From Vanrija pseudolonga (Eukaryota; Basidiomycota; Tremellomycetes; Trichosporonales; Trichosporonaceae): a DNA stretch of 64,000 nt. The stretch is taken from contig NC_085850.1 of the NCBI RefSeq assembly GCF_020906515.1, positions 3,286,001-3,350,000 on the forward strand, read 5' to 3'. A program made the position numbers and the translations under genes. Shown here one piece after another: positions 11,649 to 22,700 of this stretch. The notes beneath the pieces were generated by a model. That model worked only from the letters and a program-made list of their open reading frames with translations. It was not told the DNA's origin and did not search any database. The stretch's first letter is position 1. Every line of letters begins with the position of its first letter.

Positions 11649-14600
11649 ATGCCAAACCCATTCGGCGTGTTCGGGTCAGACGCCGGGCCATCATCAGCAC
11701 CAGCGACAACATCAAACACCCGTGCTGCTAGCCCGGCACAACCGACGTCCCTACCACTTCCAGGGGCACCAAACCTCTCAAGCACCCAGGGAGGCAACCT
11801 GCGTCGGCCGGCGTCCCACGGTAGGCTGGCGCAGCTCATGGTCCCAGGCAGGCCACGATCATCTTCCACGACATCACAAGAAGCAGCCCCAGGAATGCCT
11901 CAAGTGGTGACGGCGCAAATGGTCACAGTGCACGCGGACGACATCTCGGGAGGAAGGACAACTCCAGAACAGAGGAGGCGGACAGCACGAGGTGAGTGAA
12001 TGGCAGGGGAGGAGGCGGAGTGACGGAGGGACTGCTGGTCGCCGACGTGTGGCTCGTGTTGCTCGTGCAGCAAGCAGTGGCGGTGAAGATATCGTTATCT
12101 GTTTCATCTGGGATCGACCATCCCGCCATGTGCACGTACTGATGGCCCCAGCCGCCGCCGCCTCCCTCCTCGCCAGTGACGCAAAGTATAAGAAGTTTGC
12201 TGCCCAGGTCGACCGGTGTCTTCAGTCGTTTGAGAGTGTCAACGAATGGGCCGACTTCATCTCCTTCCTCAGTCGGCTGCTCAAGGTGCTGCAGACCCCT
12301 TCGCCGCCGTACAGTGAGATCCCTCGAAAGCTCATCGTGGCGAAGCGACTGGCACAATGTCTCAACCCAGCATTGCCGTCGGGTGTGCACGCAAGAGCAC
12401 TCGACGTCTATTCCTACGTCTTTAGCATCATCGGGGTAGGTGTTATTGTTGGATATGTAAGAAGCCCTCTAACCGATCCAGGTCGATGGTCTCCGCCGCG
12501 ATCTCCTGATCTGGTCGTCTGGGCTCTTCCCTTTCTTCCAGAATGCCGCCACCTCGGTCCGCCCCGCACTCATCAACATCTACGAGAGCTACTATCTCCC
12601 ACTGAAGTCCGACCTGAGGCCGGCAACCAAGGCGCTGACACTGGCGCTCTTGCCTGGCGTGGAGGAGGAGACAGGCGACTTTTTCGACCAGGTCCTGGCG
12701 CTACTGAACAAGCTCTCCGACGCCGTCACATCGCACTTCTTCCTTCAGACCATCTTTCTCGTCATGATTTCCAGTCCAGCATCCCGCTTGGCAGCGCTCA
12801 ACTACCTCGCGCGAGTGTTGACCGAACCTCCAGCCGACCTTGCGACGTCGACAGATTCAGGGCTCGTTATCAGAGGCGTCGCGGCTGTGCTCGGTGACGA
12901 CAACATGCTCGTGCGACGTGGAGGCCTTGATCTACTTCAAAGGATATTGCCTTTGAACGGGGCAATTCTGAAGTGAGTGGCTCGAAATGGGACAATGGGC
13001 TCTAGATACTGACTGCTTCTAGGGAGGCAACCGAGGACGACCGATCCCACCTCACACGTGCCGTCACCACTGTCGTCCTTGCCCGTGATGTTTCACTCAG
13101 CCGCCGAGTCTACGCATGGTTCCTTGGTACTGCCGAGTCTCCCGAGGACCGAGTCAAGTACTTCAAAGCCAACGGGTTGACCCTGTTGTCAGAAACGCTG
13201 TCCAGAGACATGGAGAAGCTAGCAACCACCAGCGACTTTGCCGAGGGCCAAGCCCCGTACAAGGTCTTCCTCGCCTTGCTTGACAAGTGGGAGTTGGGTG
13301 AATCCTTGTCAGAGAATCTTGCTATCCCGGCATTGCAATCTATTCGTGCCGCATCTAGTGGAGAACACGCGGAGGAGGTGAGCTTGTCATGCGGCGATCC
13401 CGTTGACCCTTCAGATCCAAGGCCTGGCCGTAGCGGTCGACGAAGCTATCGAACCATCTGTTCTGTGGAAGCAGATCTTCGACGCTATCGACAAGGAGTT
13501 GCCAGAGGCTAAAGCCGAGCACGTCAAATTCTCACAATGGTTGATATCAACCATTCCGCAGCGAGACGAAGAGACTGTCTCGGTTTACCTGCCGGTCCTC
13601 TTTGACCGTTCGCTCAAAGCGATCACCGAAAAGTTGGATCCAAAGGTTCTGGGGGATATGCTCGCCTTGGCTGCTGCCCTCCTTTCAGCCATCCCGGATA
13701 GTGTTTTCGCCCAAGGAGCCTCCGTGGAGGAAGCGGGCACCCGCGACACCCCACTGGAGACACTCATTTTCGGCTCACCGCTCAAGCTAGAATCGGCTGC
13801 GAAGCGGGTTCAAACAGAGGTCGTGCCGCGCCTCGTCACTACGACATTCAAAGTGTGCGAGCAAGCTCTCATATCCAAATGGGCGGCTGGGCTCGACCTC
13901 AAGGCTGTTGATCTGGTTCGAACGCTAATCGACCGCGAGGTGCCATCATTGTCGCTGGTTAAGGGCGCAGACTGGATTGCAGCAGTACTTGTTGGACTGG
14001 GACGGGTGAGTTCAATGAAAGGGCTTGACCTAATGCTCCAGGTTCGCTCATTTGCGGTTGTCGACGTCCTTGTGGATGCTGCATTGCGCGCCAGCCGCTG
14101 CCGCCTTCTTCAACCGCCTATCGTTGTCACGACTGATTCAGTCATGACGACGGTTTTGAACTCATTGTTCCGGTACCTCGCCCCCGATGCCGCACCGTAC
14201 CATGCTCGGGCGGTTGAGTTGATCTGGGAGTACAATCAACTGGCAGAACCACATACGCTGGAAAGCGTGATTGCCAGACGAATGTCAGCTGTTCCTGGCA
14301 AGACAGAGGCGTTTGCAGCCTTTGGTGTGCTCTGGCGCCAGTCAGGTGAGCTTGCAAGATATTACGGATCTAGCTGACATCAGACGACACGATGCTTCCA
14401 GGCGAGATCTTCCAGGTGCCAATGTTAATGATCCTTGACGGCCTCAAGAGCGAAGACCCGCAGGTCTTGTGCGCGTCCGAGTCCTGGATGCGCTGCAATC
14501 TCAAGTCGTACTTCAGAATGGTCGATCCTCTCTTGCGGAGGCTGATCGCCATGATCAGCAGGAACAATGGCAAACTAGACGACGCATCTCAGGTGACATA

Positions 14601-17307
14601 TCTGGTCTCCAACCTGTCGAGCCTCTTCCGGTTTGGTGGACAGGGCCTGAGCAAGGCCTGCCAGTCGGCCGAGCCTCGCAAGTCCCCCAACGCCATCTTT
14701 GTCCGCAACGTCGAGGAAAACTTTGCCGAGACTCACACGTATCTCGACTTGCTCACCGACATTCTCGCAAGACTATTGAAAGACTCGGCCGAAGAGCAAC
14801 TATCTCTCCGCGTTCAGTCGGCTGCACTTGAGCTGCTTCAGCACCTCGTCTCCCGGGGCGACCTTTCCGTCAAGTGTCTCTTGCGCATCAAGAAGACCCT
14901 CGTCGACAAGCTCACCGCTGCGACTCAACACCGCCGGCTGACTCTTCAAAACACAATGCTTCACCTCCTGCACACGTCCATTGCGGGCACAAATGACGCA
15001 TTCAAGAAGAGCCGTGGACACCGCATCACCTCGTCGAGTTACTCCGTCTCGGAGAAGCCAACGGTCCAGCCTGACGAATCGGCAGCTCAGTTCGAGCAGT
15101 CCCTCGTCGACCTTATCATCGTGGGCATCTCGTCGCCTGGCAACCGGCCCATCCTGCAACACTGGGTCGACTTTGTGCTCATGACGATCCCACACTTGGA
15201 GAACAGGCCAGCGGATCTTCGAACACTGTGCGACTGCTTCTGTGAGCAATTGCGCATGACCATGCTTCAATTGCGAAACACGTTTGAAGTTTCGACCGCC
15301 ACCGATGTCCCCGCGACGATCACTGAGGCCGAGCCAATCATGTTGATCGGCGTGCTCGAGAGACTTGCCGTCGTGCTTGGTAGCAAGACTGGTCATCGTC
15401 GTAGCGAGGACCGAGACAGGCAGAACCACGAGGGTGGCGGCCTGTTGGGTTACCTCCCGACCGTGTTTTCGGTGGAGGCTCCTCAGGACTCTGCTGAGAA
15501 GTGCGAGGCGGCGCGCTACCTCGACGACATTGTGGAGGCTCTGCTTGTTACCTGGACTGTGACTGCGGACTCGGACGAAGCCGATTCTCAGTCGAGCTCC
15601 TTGACGGCATCCAAGGTCCAGATTATGTCTCGCACCCGGACAAGAGCACGCAAGGCGCTTGAGAAACTGTTCAAGTCGCAACCCTCCGAGATCCTCGGCA
15701 GCTGCATCCAGGTCTGGGCTGCCCACCCCACGGATATCAAGGACGTCGATCTGTTCGATTGCGTCGACACACTGGCGCCGACGGCTCAGAAGGTGGTTGA
15801 TCTTGTCTGCGAGCACCTGAGCGGCAAGGGCCGCGGCTCCATCAGCGACGCCTCTAGCCCTGCCTTGCTGGCCTTCCTTGAGGCATACATCAGCCGTCTC
15901 GAGGGCCCCATTGCCATTCAGGTCTGGAACACGCTGTTCAGTTACTCGCGCGACGTGCTCAGCCAATCGAGCTCGCCCAATGCGAAGGCTCAGCTATTCC
16001 CTGTCCTGAGATGCCTGACGATCCTGGGTCATATCGTCTCTACGACCAGCGCGCTCGAGGACAAGCGGCTGCGCAGGGACCTGCAGGACACCTACGTCAA
16101 GGTTCTCGATGCTGTTGTCACCAACTCTTCGAGGGTGGGCGACAGCGTCAGCTGGAGACGAGGCCGGAGACGCTCGCGCTCTCGGGCATCAAGAGATGCG
16201 GAGAAGACTTCGGAGGAGGCCACTGGTGTCGACACCATCTACCAGTTCATTGCCAACCCCGTGCTTCCGAACCTACGCACGCTGCTAGTCGACAATGACC
16301 GCGTGTCGTCTGTCTGCAGCACTGTATCGTCCAACATGATTGTTCCTGCCTTCAAGCAGAACAAGGTGGACAAGGCGGTGCTCAATCTACTCCGGGAGAT
16401 GACAAAAATCCCACCGGCGGTCAAGTCGTGGCGCCTGCCGATCGGTGACGCGTTCAACGACAACCGGTTCTTCAAGATTAAACCAGAGGACTCGGGCACT
16501 TGGAAGCCTCTGGTGCGCGCGCTGTTCGATAGTGACAAGGAGAGGTTGATCGACCTCCTAGGCCGTATCTCGGCCGCGCCCTCCGCCAACATCTTCACCA
16601 ACCGTGAACTGGAGACGGTCTCGCGGTCGCTCAACCTTCGCCGCTTGTCAGTGGTTCTCCTGGCCGCGGAGCGGAACCACTTCCTCGCTCAACTCCCCAT
16701 GATCCAGGAGAAGCTGGTGGAGATCCTGCGTACCACCATTGTCTCGCCCCGCGTCCACAGCGAGGTGTACTTGTGCTTGCGCGTGATGATGTGCCGCTAC
16801 AGCCCGCAGCACCTGACCAACTTCTGGCCCATCATCCTCGCCGAGCTGTTGCGTGTGCTCGAGTCGACAATGGACGACCCGCCCGCCGACGGATCTGAGG
16901 ACCTGCTGCTCGTGCTCGCGGCCTCAAAGTTCCTCGACCTGTTGCTCGTCATCCAGAGCGAGGACTTCCAGATTCACCAATGGATCTTTGTCACGGATAC
17001 GACCGACGCGGCGTACCCGCCCGAAGACTACAGTCCCGAGGCGCTGATGGACCGGCTGGCGGAGGTTCTCGCAGAACTGGGGCCAGTGTCACCCGCGACG
17101 CCAACAGTGCCGTGCGACCAGAACCACCTTACGGGCTTGCGGCGACCGCACCTGAAGGGTCTGAAGACTCTGACCAGCCTGCAGCAGCTCTCGACATTCT
17201 TCTCGCGCGCAAGCATCGACACGTTTGAAGGCGTGTATGCGGACACTGGGGTGGACTGGGAAGCTGTGGAGGACGGACTGAATGGGGAGATTTTCGAGGG
17301 AGAGTAG
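11649..17307 (+). CDS. DOP1: Dopey family protein Dop1 (endosome-Golgi traffic)
   Basis: Dopey proteins are large leucine-rich scaffolds that work with Mon2 and the flippase Neo1 in endosome-to-Golgi retrieval. Seven exons (11649-11991, 12152-12435, 12482-12972, 13023-13377, 13415-14005, 14042-14345, 14384-17307) give 1763 residues, the expected size. After a Ser/Pro-rich lead of about 120 residues comes the diagnostic Dopey N-terminal block, KYKKFAAQVDRCLQSFESVN followed by EWADFISFLSRLLKVLQ, then a long helical repeat body. The 3' end of intron 1 is uncertain: an acceptor at 12070 would also keep the frame and add a 27-residue insert. The intron at 14006-14041 is 36 nt and in frame, so it could be retained. 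The gene converges on NIF3 with only 99 bp between stop codons. Confidence 0.92.
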
Positions 17308-17406
17308 CGAGGCGGCATTAACGACGACGAGGGAGGTGTAACAACAGCCTCATAATACGAGACACACCACATAGACTCTTGCATTACCACCTCATATCAT
17401 GCATGT

Positions 17407-18364
17407 TTAAACAACACGCAGGGGGTCGGCGTCGACCTTGCTAACAATGACCTCCCATCCCTTCTCGGCCTCGGCGTTGAGCTCCTTCTCGAGCCAGCCG
17501 CGGAGCACTGCAGCGAGGTAAGGCCGCTCAGTGTTGGAGTGGTTTGCGAGGATGACCGACTGGCCATTCGCGATGAATGACAGCACCTCGTGGTGCGACA
17601 TCTCGCCCGTGATGAGGAGGTCGGCCTTGACCCCGCGGAGCACCGAGCCGCCGGAACCGGCACACACCGCGATGCTGGAGATGGGCTTGGCCGTGGCCGG
17701 GGTCGCGAGCTGGACGTGCGCGAGCCCGAGGTGCTTCTTGACGAGCTGCACCACCTCGTCGACCGGCAAGCTCTGCTTGAGCGTGACAACCTTGCCCATG
17801 CCGGCGCCCTCGAATCCCTCGGGGACCGGGGAGGACGCCTCGACTGGCGCGGAGCTGGCCGCGATGGGGAGGAACGGCTCCACGAGCCACGTGTTGATGC
17901 CCTTTGGCGTCGCGTCCAGGCTGGTATGGGGCGAGAATACCGAGATGCCGCGCGCGGCGAGCTTGAGGAGCGACGCCTGCAGCGGGTCCGACAGCGTCAG
18001 CTGCTTGAGCGCGCGGAAGACGGGCGGGTGGTACGCGATGACGGCCGAGCACGAGGGGAGGGCGAGCGCCTCGGCGCACACGGCGGGCGTGAGGCTGGCG
18101 CGCGTTAGCATTACTATGCAGGGAGACGACGCACTCAATCGTCAGGAGCACCTGCTTCGCCTCGGCGCTGGGGAAGGGCGCCTCGACAATGATGCCGACC
18201 TGGGCGGGCGGGGTGAGCGACCGAGCCAAGGGAAGAAAGAAAGAAAGAAAGCCGCTCACATTGTCCCAGCTCGTCTCGGCGAGCGAGAGCGGCGCGATGC
18301 GCTCCCACACGCGCTTGATGACCTGGATCGGGGCAGTACGAGCTGCTGCTGCTGCTGCTGCCAT
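17407..18364 (-). CDS. NIF3: NIF3-like metal-binding protein
   Basis: This belongs to the NIF3/DUF34 family (GTP cyclohydrolase I type 2-like fold), which binds two metal ions; its reaction is not settled. Exons 18364-18260, 18199-18135 and 18094-17407 give 285 residues, normal for the family. The exon 2/3 join rebuilds VLLTIDLTPAVCAEA, a conserved family block, and the intron carries a CTAAC branch point. Metal-ligand motifs are visible: AYHPPVF near residue 85, FSPHTSLD near 120, and ANHSNTER close to the C-terminus. The first exon reads IKRVWERIAPLSLAETSWDN, then VGIIVEAP, as expected for the N-terminus. The start is an ATG followed by seven alanine codons. It is divergent from CNS1, 207 bp away. 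Confidence 0.92.
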
Positions 18365-18571
18365 GGTGGTGGTGTGGTATGGGTTGTTGCAATGGCAACC
18401 TTTGCGTCGGCTCGACTTTGCTCACTCACTCGCCAGTGACGTCGAAATCGCTCTCGGCGCCACGTGCGCCGGGGCCCCGTTCTCGAAGTCTCCATCTCGC
18501 AAAAGATGATCAAGGCGGGGTGAGTGAGATTTTGACGTCGCAACAACAACAAACACCAGTATCAGTACACG
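18365..18571. promoter_or_regulatory. NIF3/CNS1 divergent promoter with heat-shock-type dyad
   Basis: The dyad TTCTCGAA (TTC-nn-GAA, the minimal heat-shock element pair) lies at 18480-18487, 85 bp before the CNS1 start. An E-box CACGTG is at 18461-18466. A third heat-shock unit is degenerate. Hsp90 co-chaperone genes are commonly under Hsf1, so the placement is sensible, but the site is short enough to occur by chance. Confidence 0.45.
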
Positions 18572-19907
18572 ATGGCGGAAACGACAAAACCTGAGAGAAC
18601 CAGCGCCGGCTCAAGCGCCGCCGACGCCGCCCCCGCGCCCGACTCGATCGACAAGATCCTCGGCGCCATGACCTCTGCGCGCGCCGCCTCGGGCCCTGCG
18701 GCGAAAGAACGCAAGCCCGTCACGTACGACGAGTTCCAGAAGGTGTTGGACTCGACGCCGCTGTTCATGAAGGAGACGCCGGTGGGCATGGAGGACGACT
18801 ATGTGCTTGAGGCGTTGAAGACGCTCGTGTTTGATGGTGACGGGGATGGTGAGTGCCGTGTTGTTGCTGCTGGCCGCGTTTGTGCTGACCCCGCGCGCAG
18901 AGGTCGCCCTCAACTTCAAGAACCACGGCAACGAGCTGTACGCGCAAAAGTCGTACAAGGATGCCGTGGCAGCGTACACGCAGGGCCTGGACGCTGCTCC
19001 GAAGGACCCGGCACTGCGCACGAGTCTGCTCAACAACCGCGCGGCGTGCAATGTCGCCTTGCGCAACTATGGCCAGGTACTCAAGGACACGTCGGCGATC
19101 ATCGCGCTCTCGGCCACGCTGGGCACGGACGCGCCGCCCAAGGCGCTGTACCGCGCCGCGCAGGCGCTCGTCGCGCTGGACAAGTGGGACGAGGCGGAGG
19201 ACGTCATCACGCGCGGGCGCGCGCTCAAGGGCGAAGACAAAAACAAGGCTTGGGCCGAGCTCGAGACGCTGTGCGAGGGCTCGAAGCGGCGTGTTCTCGG
19301 CAACGCGGAGCGCGAGCGCCGCGCGCCCCTCCAAAGAGCGGCGCTCCACCGCGCGATCGTAGCCCACGGCCTCGTGCTCCTCAAGAGCGCGTCGCCGCCC
19401 GACAACCCCCACCCGCTCGACTTTGACCCCGCCGCCGTGCCCGACATTCCGCTCTACCCGCCGTCCAAGGCCGAGGCGTGGGTCCCCCCGCCAGCTAACA
19501 CGCCGCTCATCTTCCCCGTGTTCCTGCTCTACCCGCAGCACAACACGAGCGACCTCATCACCCACTTCCACGAGGACACCTCCTTCGAGGACCAGCTCGG
19601 CGCGATTTTCCCCAAGACGGCTAGCTCGACATCGCCGCCCCCTTGGTCTGAGTGGGACAACAAGCACGAGTACTACGTCGACAACTTGGCCGTGTATGTC
19701 GAGACGGCGCAGAAGCGCCTCCTCAAGGTCGGCAAGGAGATCACCCTCCGCGAGGTGCTCGCCAAGGCCCAGCTGCCGCCCAAGGACGGCAAGCCGCGCG
19801 ACGGTGTGGTTCTGCGCGACGGCTTGCTCAGCTTCGTCGTGCTTGTCCGCGGCAAGGAGGAGCGCGAGTGGATCGACAACTTTAAGAAGGCGAGGGATGG
19901 CAAGTGA
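18572..19907 (+). CDS. CNS1: Hsp90 co-chaperone Cns1 (TTC4 family)
   Basis: Cns1 is a TPR co-chaperone that binds the C-terminus of Hsp90 (and Hsp70) in the cytosol and is essential in yeast. Exons 18572-18848 and 18901-19907 give 427 residues; the join rebuilds DGDEVALNFKNHGNELYAQK. The TPR clamp runs from about 93 to 205: NFKNHGNELYAQKSYKDA, then a second helix pair with LLNNRAACNVALRNYGQ, then ALYRAAQALVALDKWDEA. The N-terminal part (DEFQKVLDSTPLFMKETP) is the typical Cns1/TTC4 lead that precedes the TPRs. The C-terminal half (VFLLYPQHNTSDLITHFHED, with a following EYYVDNLAVYVE) matches the Cns1/TTC4 wheel domain. The intron has a CTGAC branch point. Confidence 0.93.
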
Positions 19908-20062
19908 GCCACCGCCCCCTACATCTCGCGACCATCTCCCTGTACAGTGTAGGATTAGACCAAGATATGCATAGCATCGAGACATGGGGTATGCGATGAG
20001 TCTAGAGAAAGGGATGGGGTGGGGAGAGAGGGGGGGAGGGTAGTAGGCGCAACACCACGCGC

Positions 20063-22278
20063 CTACTTGTTCTTCTTCGACTCGGGGTTCTTCTTGCCCT
20101 TCTTCTCGTCCTTGGCGTCACCCTTGTCATCGCCGCCCTTCTCCTCCTCGGCCTTGGCCTCGTCGAGCTGGCCGTACTCATTGACACGGCTGTAGTCGAT
20201 GCGGTAGATCCAGCGCTGGTAGAGAAGAACAACGAACACGGCGTCATCACGGAAGCATGCCAGGCGGTGGAGCCAGGGCATCTTGATGCAGAAGGCGAAG
20301 AAGTCGTCGACGACGGTGGACAGGACCTTGTAGACCATGGCCTTCATGCTGGGTGGTGTGTTAGTAAGGATTCGCCGATGCCCTAACACGACTCACGGCA
20401 TGTGCGCCACGCTCTTGAGCTTGTAGTTGATGATGAGCTGCGGGATGAGCTGCACAAAGCCAAACATGTAGATGGCCTGCGCAAGCGTCGTCACAATGAA
20501 CGAGTACCAGCTGCGGTGCGTCTTGTAGTTGAGCGAGTAGATGGCGTAGCCGATGAGCAGCGGGATGGCAAAGTAAGACACAATCTTGAAGGCGAGCTTG
20601 TCGTACTCCTGCGTCTTCTTCTCGTCCTCGCTGAGCTCGTGCTTGTCCTCAAACGTGACCTTGTAGCCGATGATCGAGGTGTCATCCTTGTGCACCTTGA
20701 TGTCGACAATCTTGGTGATCTTCCAGGCCTCGATAAGGAGGCCAATGCCCTGGGTGAAGAGGATCATCAACGACGTCTCCTCGGACGAGTCGTGGAGGTA
20801 GAGGAGGATGACGAGCTGGACAAAGCAGTTGGTGAGGATGGTGCGGAGCGACACGCCAACGAGGTCACGGTCCTTCTTGCGCCAGTGGCTCACGTCCGAG
20901 CTGAACGCGAGGAACTCGAACACCATGTGGAGGATGGTAACAATGACTGTCGTGACGAGCAGAATTGGGTTGGTCTCGGTAAGCATGCGCTTGACCTCGT
21001 CCATCTCGGCGCCGCCACCCTGCTGCTGAGATGCCTGCTCAAAGCTGACCGTCATCGACGAGAAGATGTTGAACTTGATGTGGCCGATAGCCTGGTACGT
21101 CACGCGCAGGGGAACCGTCGGCGTCGTCTCGTTGATCTCGGCCATGTTCTCCTTGAGGAGCCAGAAGTCGTTGGGGAAGATGGGAGGGTAGTAGGTCGCC
21201 TTGCCGTCCGCCGCGAGGATCGGCTCGCCGTCAGCGTTCTCCAGGAGGTTGTAGAACGGCGTGGCGGTGGGCGGCATCTGGGCGAGGTTGACCTCGCCGG
21301 CGTCCGAGACGACCGTGACGGTGAGGTTGCGCGCCCAGTGGGCGAGGATGGTGCGAGCACCTTTATCCTCAACAACCTCTTCCTCCTTGTGCTCCTCCTC
21401 GCCGTCCTTGGCGAGCAGCGACTTCTCCTTACGCACGCGGCGCTTGGGCATCCAGCGGGTGAGCTCTGGCTGCGTCAGCAGAGCCCCAAGGTGGCATTAC
21501 TCACCCTTGCGGTGGTGGGCGACATCAGCACCGTCCTTGCCAGCAGGGCTGTCGCCGCCGCCCTTGACGAGCAGAATGTCGACATACCACGACCCGTTGT
21601 GCGAGCGCACCGAGTCGGGCACGTCGAGCACCAGGTCCTCCTCGCGCACCTCCTTCCACCCGCCGAACGTGAGCCCGTCCCACACGACGGTCGGCTTGAC
21701 CTCGGACGCGACGTCGAGGGGGTCGACCAGCGTCGAGAAGTAGAGGAGCGCCGAGAATGGCGTGCCAGTCTCCCAGGCGGACGTGGCCTCGGTCGCGCCG
21801 CCGAACGGTGCGGACATGTTGGCGGCAACAGCAGACTCGGCGCCGGCGGTGCCGTTCACCTCGACAGCTGGGGCGGCGGGGGCCGACTTGGGCGCGAAGC
21901 CAAAGTACTCCATGCCGTACTTGGAAACTGAGGTGTGAGCGTGGCACGGATAGTGAGCACAGCGCCTTCTGTCGCATCTCTCACGAGGACGGCGAGGACG
22001 GCATCTCGACTACGTCCTCCCCAGCTGGGCCCACCGCCAACGAGCCCCGCCGACTCTCCCTGCTGCGCGAGTAGCTCTCTTCTCGGAGGCCATCTCGCTG
22101 TGCTCACATGGGTCTACACCTCCACCCAGTCCTCCATCACTCCCTCCTCGTCCCACTCACCAGCCTGGACCGCCAAGAACGTGCCGACCATCCTCGCGAT
22201 CGTCCACAACTGGTTGTTGTCCTGCGCAGGCGCGGCGGCCGCGGCGGTACCGCCAGCAGCGGCGGGTTGGGCGGGCAT
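20063..22278 (-). CDS. CLPTM1-family multi-pass ER membrane protein
   Basis: Members are ER proteins; the human paralogue CLPTM1L scrambles glucosaminyl-PI during GPI-anchor synthesis, and CLPTM1 retains receptors in the ER. Exons 22278-22161, 21927-21505, 21465-20397 and 20348-20063 give 631 residues. The intron joins rebuild conserved blocks: LTRWMPKRRVRKEKSLL after a lumenal beta-rich region (SWYVDILLVKGG), and SVAHMPMKAMVYKVL in the C-terminal part. Hydrophobic segments appear around ILLVTTVIVTILHMVFEFLA, the ILTNCFVQLVILLYL stretch, and three more before the conserved HRLACFRDDAVF and LYQRWIYRIDYSRVNEYGQ. The end is Lys-rich (GKKNPESKKNK), like a dilysine ER-retrieval signal. CLPTM1 and CLPTM1L cannot be told apart by eye. 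Intron 1 (21928-22160, 233 nt) is long for this window. It is divergent from GPI13. Confidence 0.92.
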
Positions 22279-22700
22279 GTTGCTGTAGCCCACTTTTCTG
22301 TCGGTGGAGAAGACGATGGAAAGTGGGAGATGAGGGAGGGTTGGAGCCTTGGACGGTTGCGTGAGCCACAAAAGTCGGGCCGGTGGGCGCTGGCTGGATG
22401 GGCGGCAAGGCGTGATGCAAGCACGTTTGATATGCGCGTGACGAGGATTGATTAGCGGCGACACGGCCGAATTCTAATTGGATTAAGCGTGATTAGGAAT
22501 GGATTAAGGCTGTTGGCCCTGGGTGGAGGCAAGGTGTGCGTTTGCCCTTCGCGTGGTTTCCTCGCGGGGTCGACGCGGTCACGACCGCGGTCCTTGACTT
22601 TTTGGCTGGCAGCAAGCATCGTCATCGCGCGCGCCGCCATCGCACATCGTCACAAACAGCATCTCTGTGGATACCCCACTCCTTCACCGCTCTCATCAGC
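22279..22700. promoter_or_regulatory. CLPTM1/GPI13 divergent promoter with GATTA cluster
   Basis: Four exact GATTA pentamers on the plus strand start at 22450, 22481, 22491 and 22502, all within 57 bp, the last three as GATTAAG, GATTAGG and GATTAAG. GGATTA is a core recognised by some homeodomain factors. The rest is GA-rich towards CLPTM1 and GC-rich towards GPI13. The open frame of GPI13 extends upstream into this stretch, but there is no homology there. Confidence 0.4.

Noticed and set aside
12071-12151. Alternative exon start in DOP1 at 12071
   Set aside because: It keeps frame but adds 27 residues that look unlike Dopey and lacks a good branch point; the acceptor at 12151 has CTGAT just upstream.
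14800-15966. Open frame of 388 residues on the minus strand inside DOP1
   Set aside because: Reverse reading of a well-supported Dopey exon, no homology.
20402-21931. Open frame of 509 residues on the plus strand opposite the CLPTM1-family gene
   Set aside because: Rich in Leu, Val, Glu and Arg from reverse-complemented codons; crosses the introns of the real gene.
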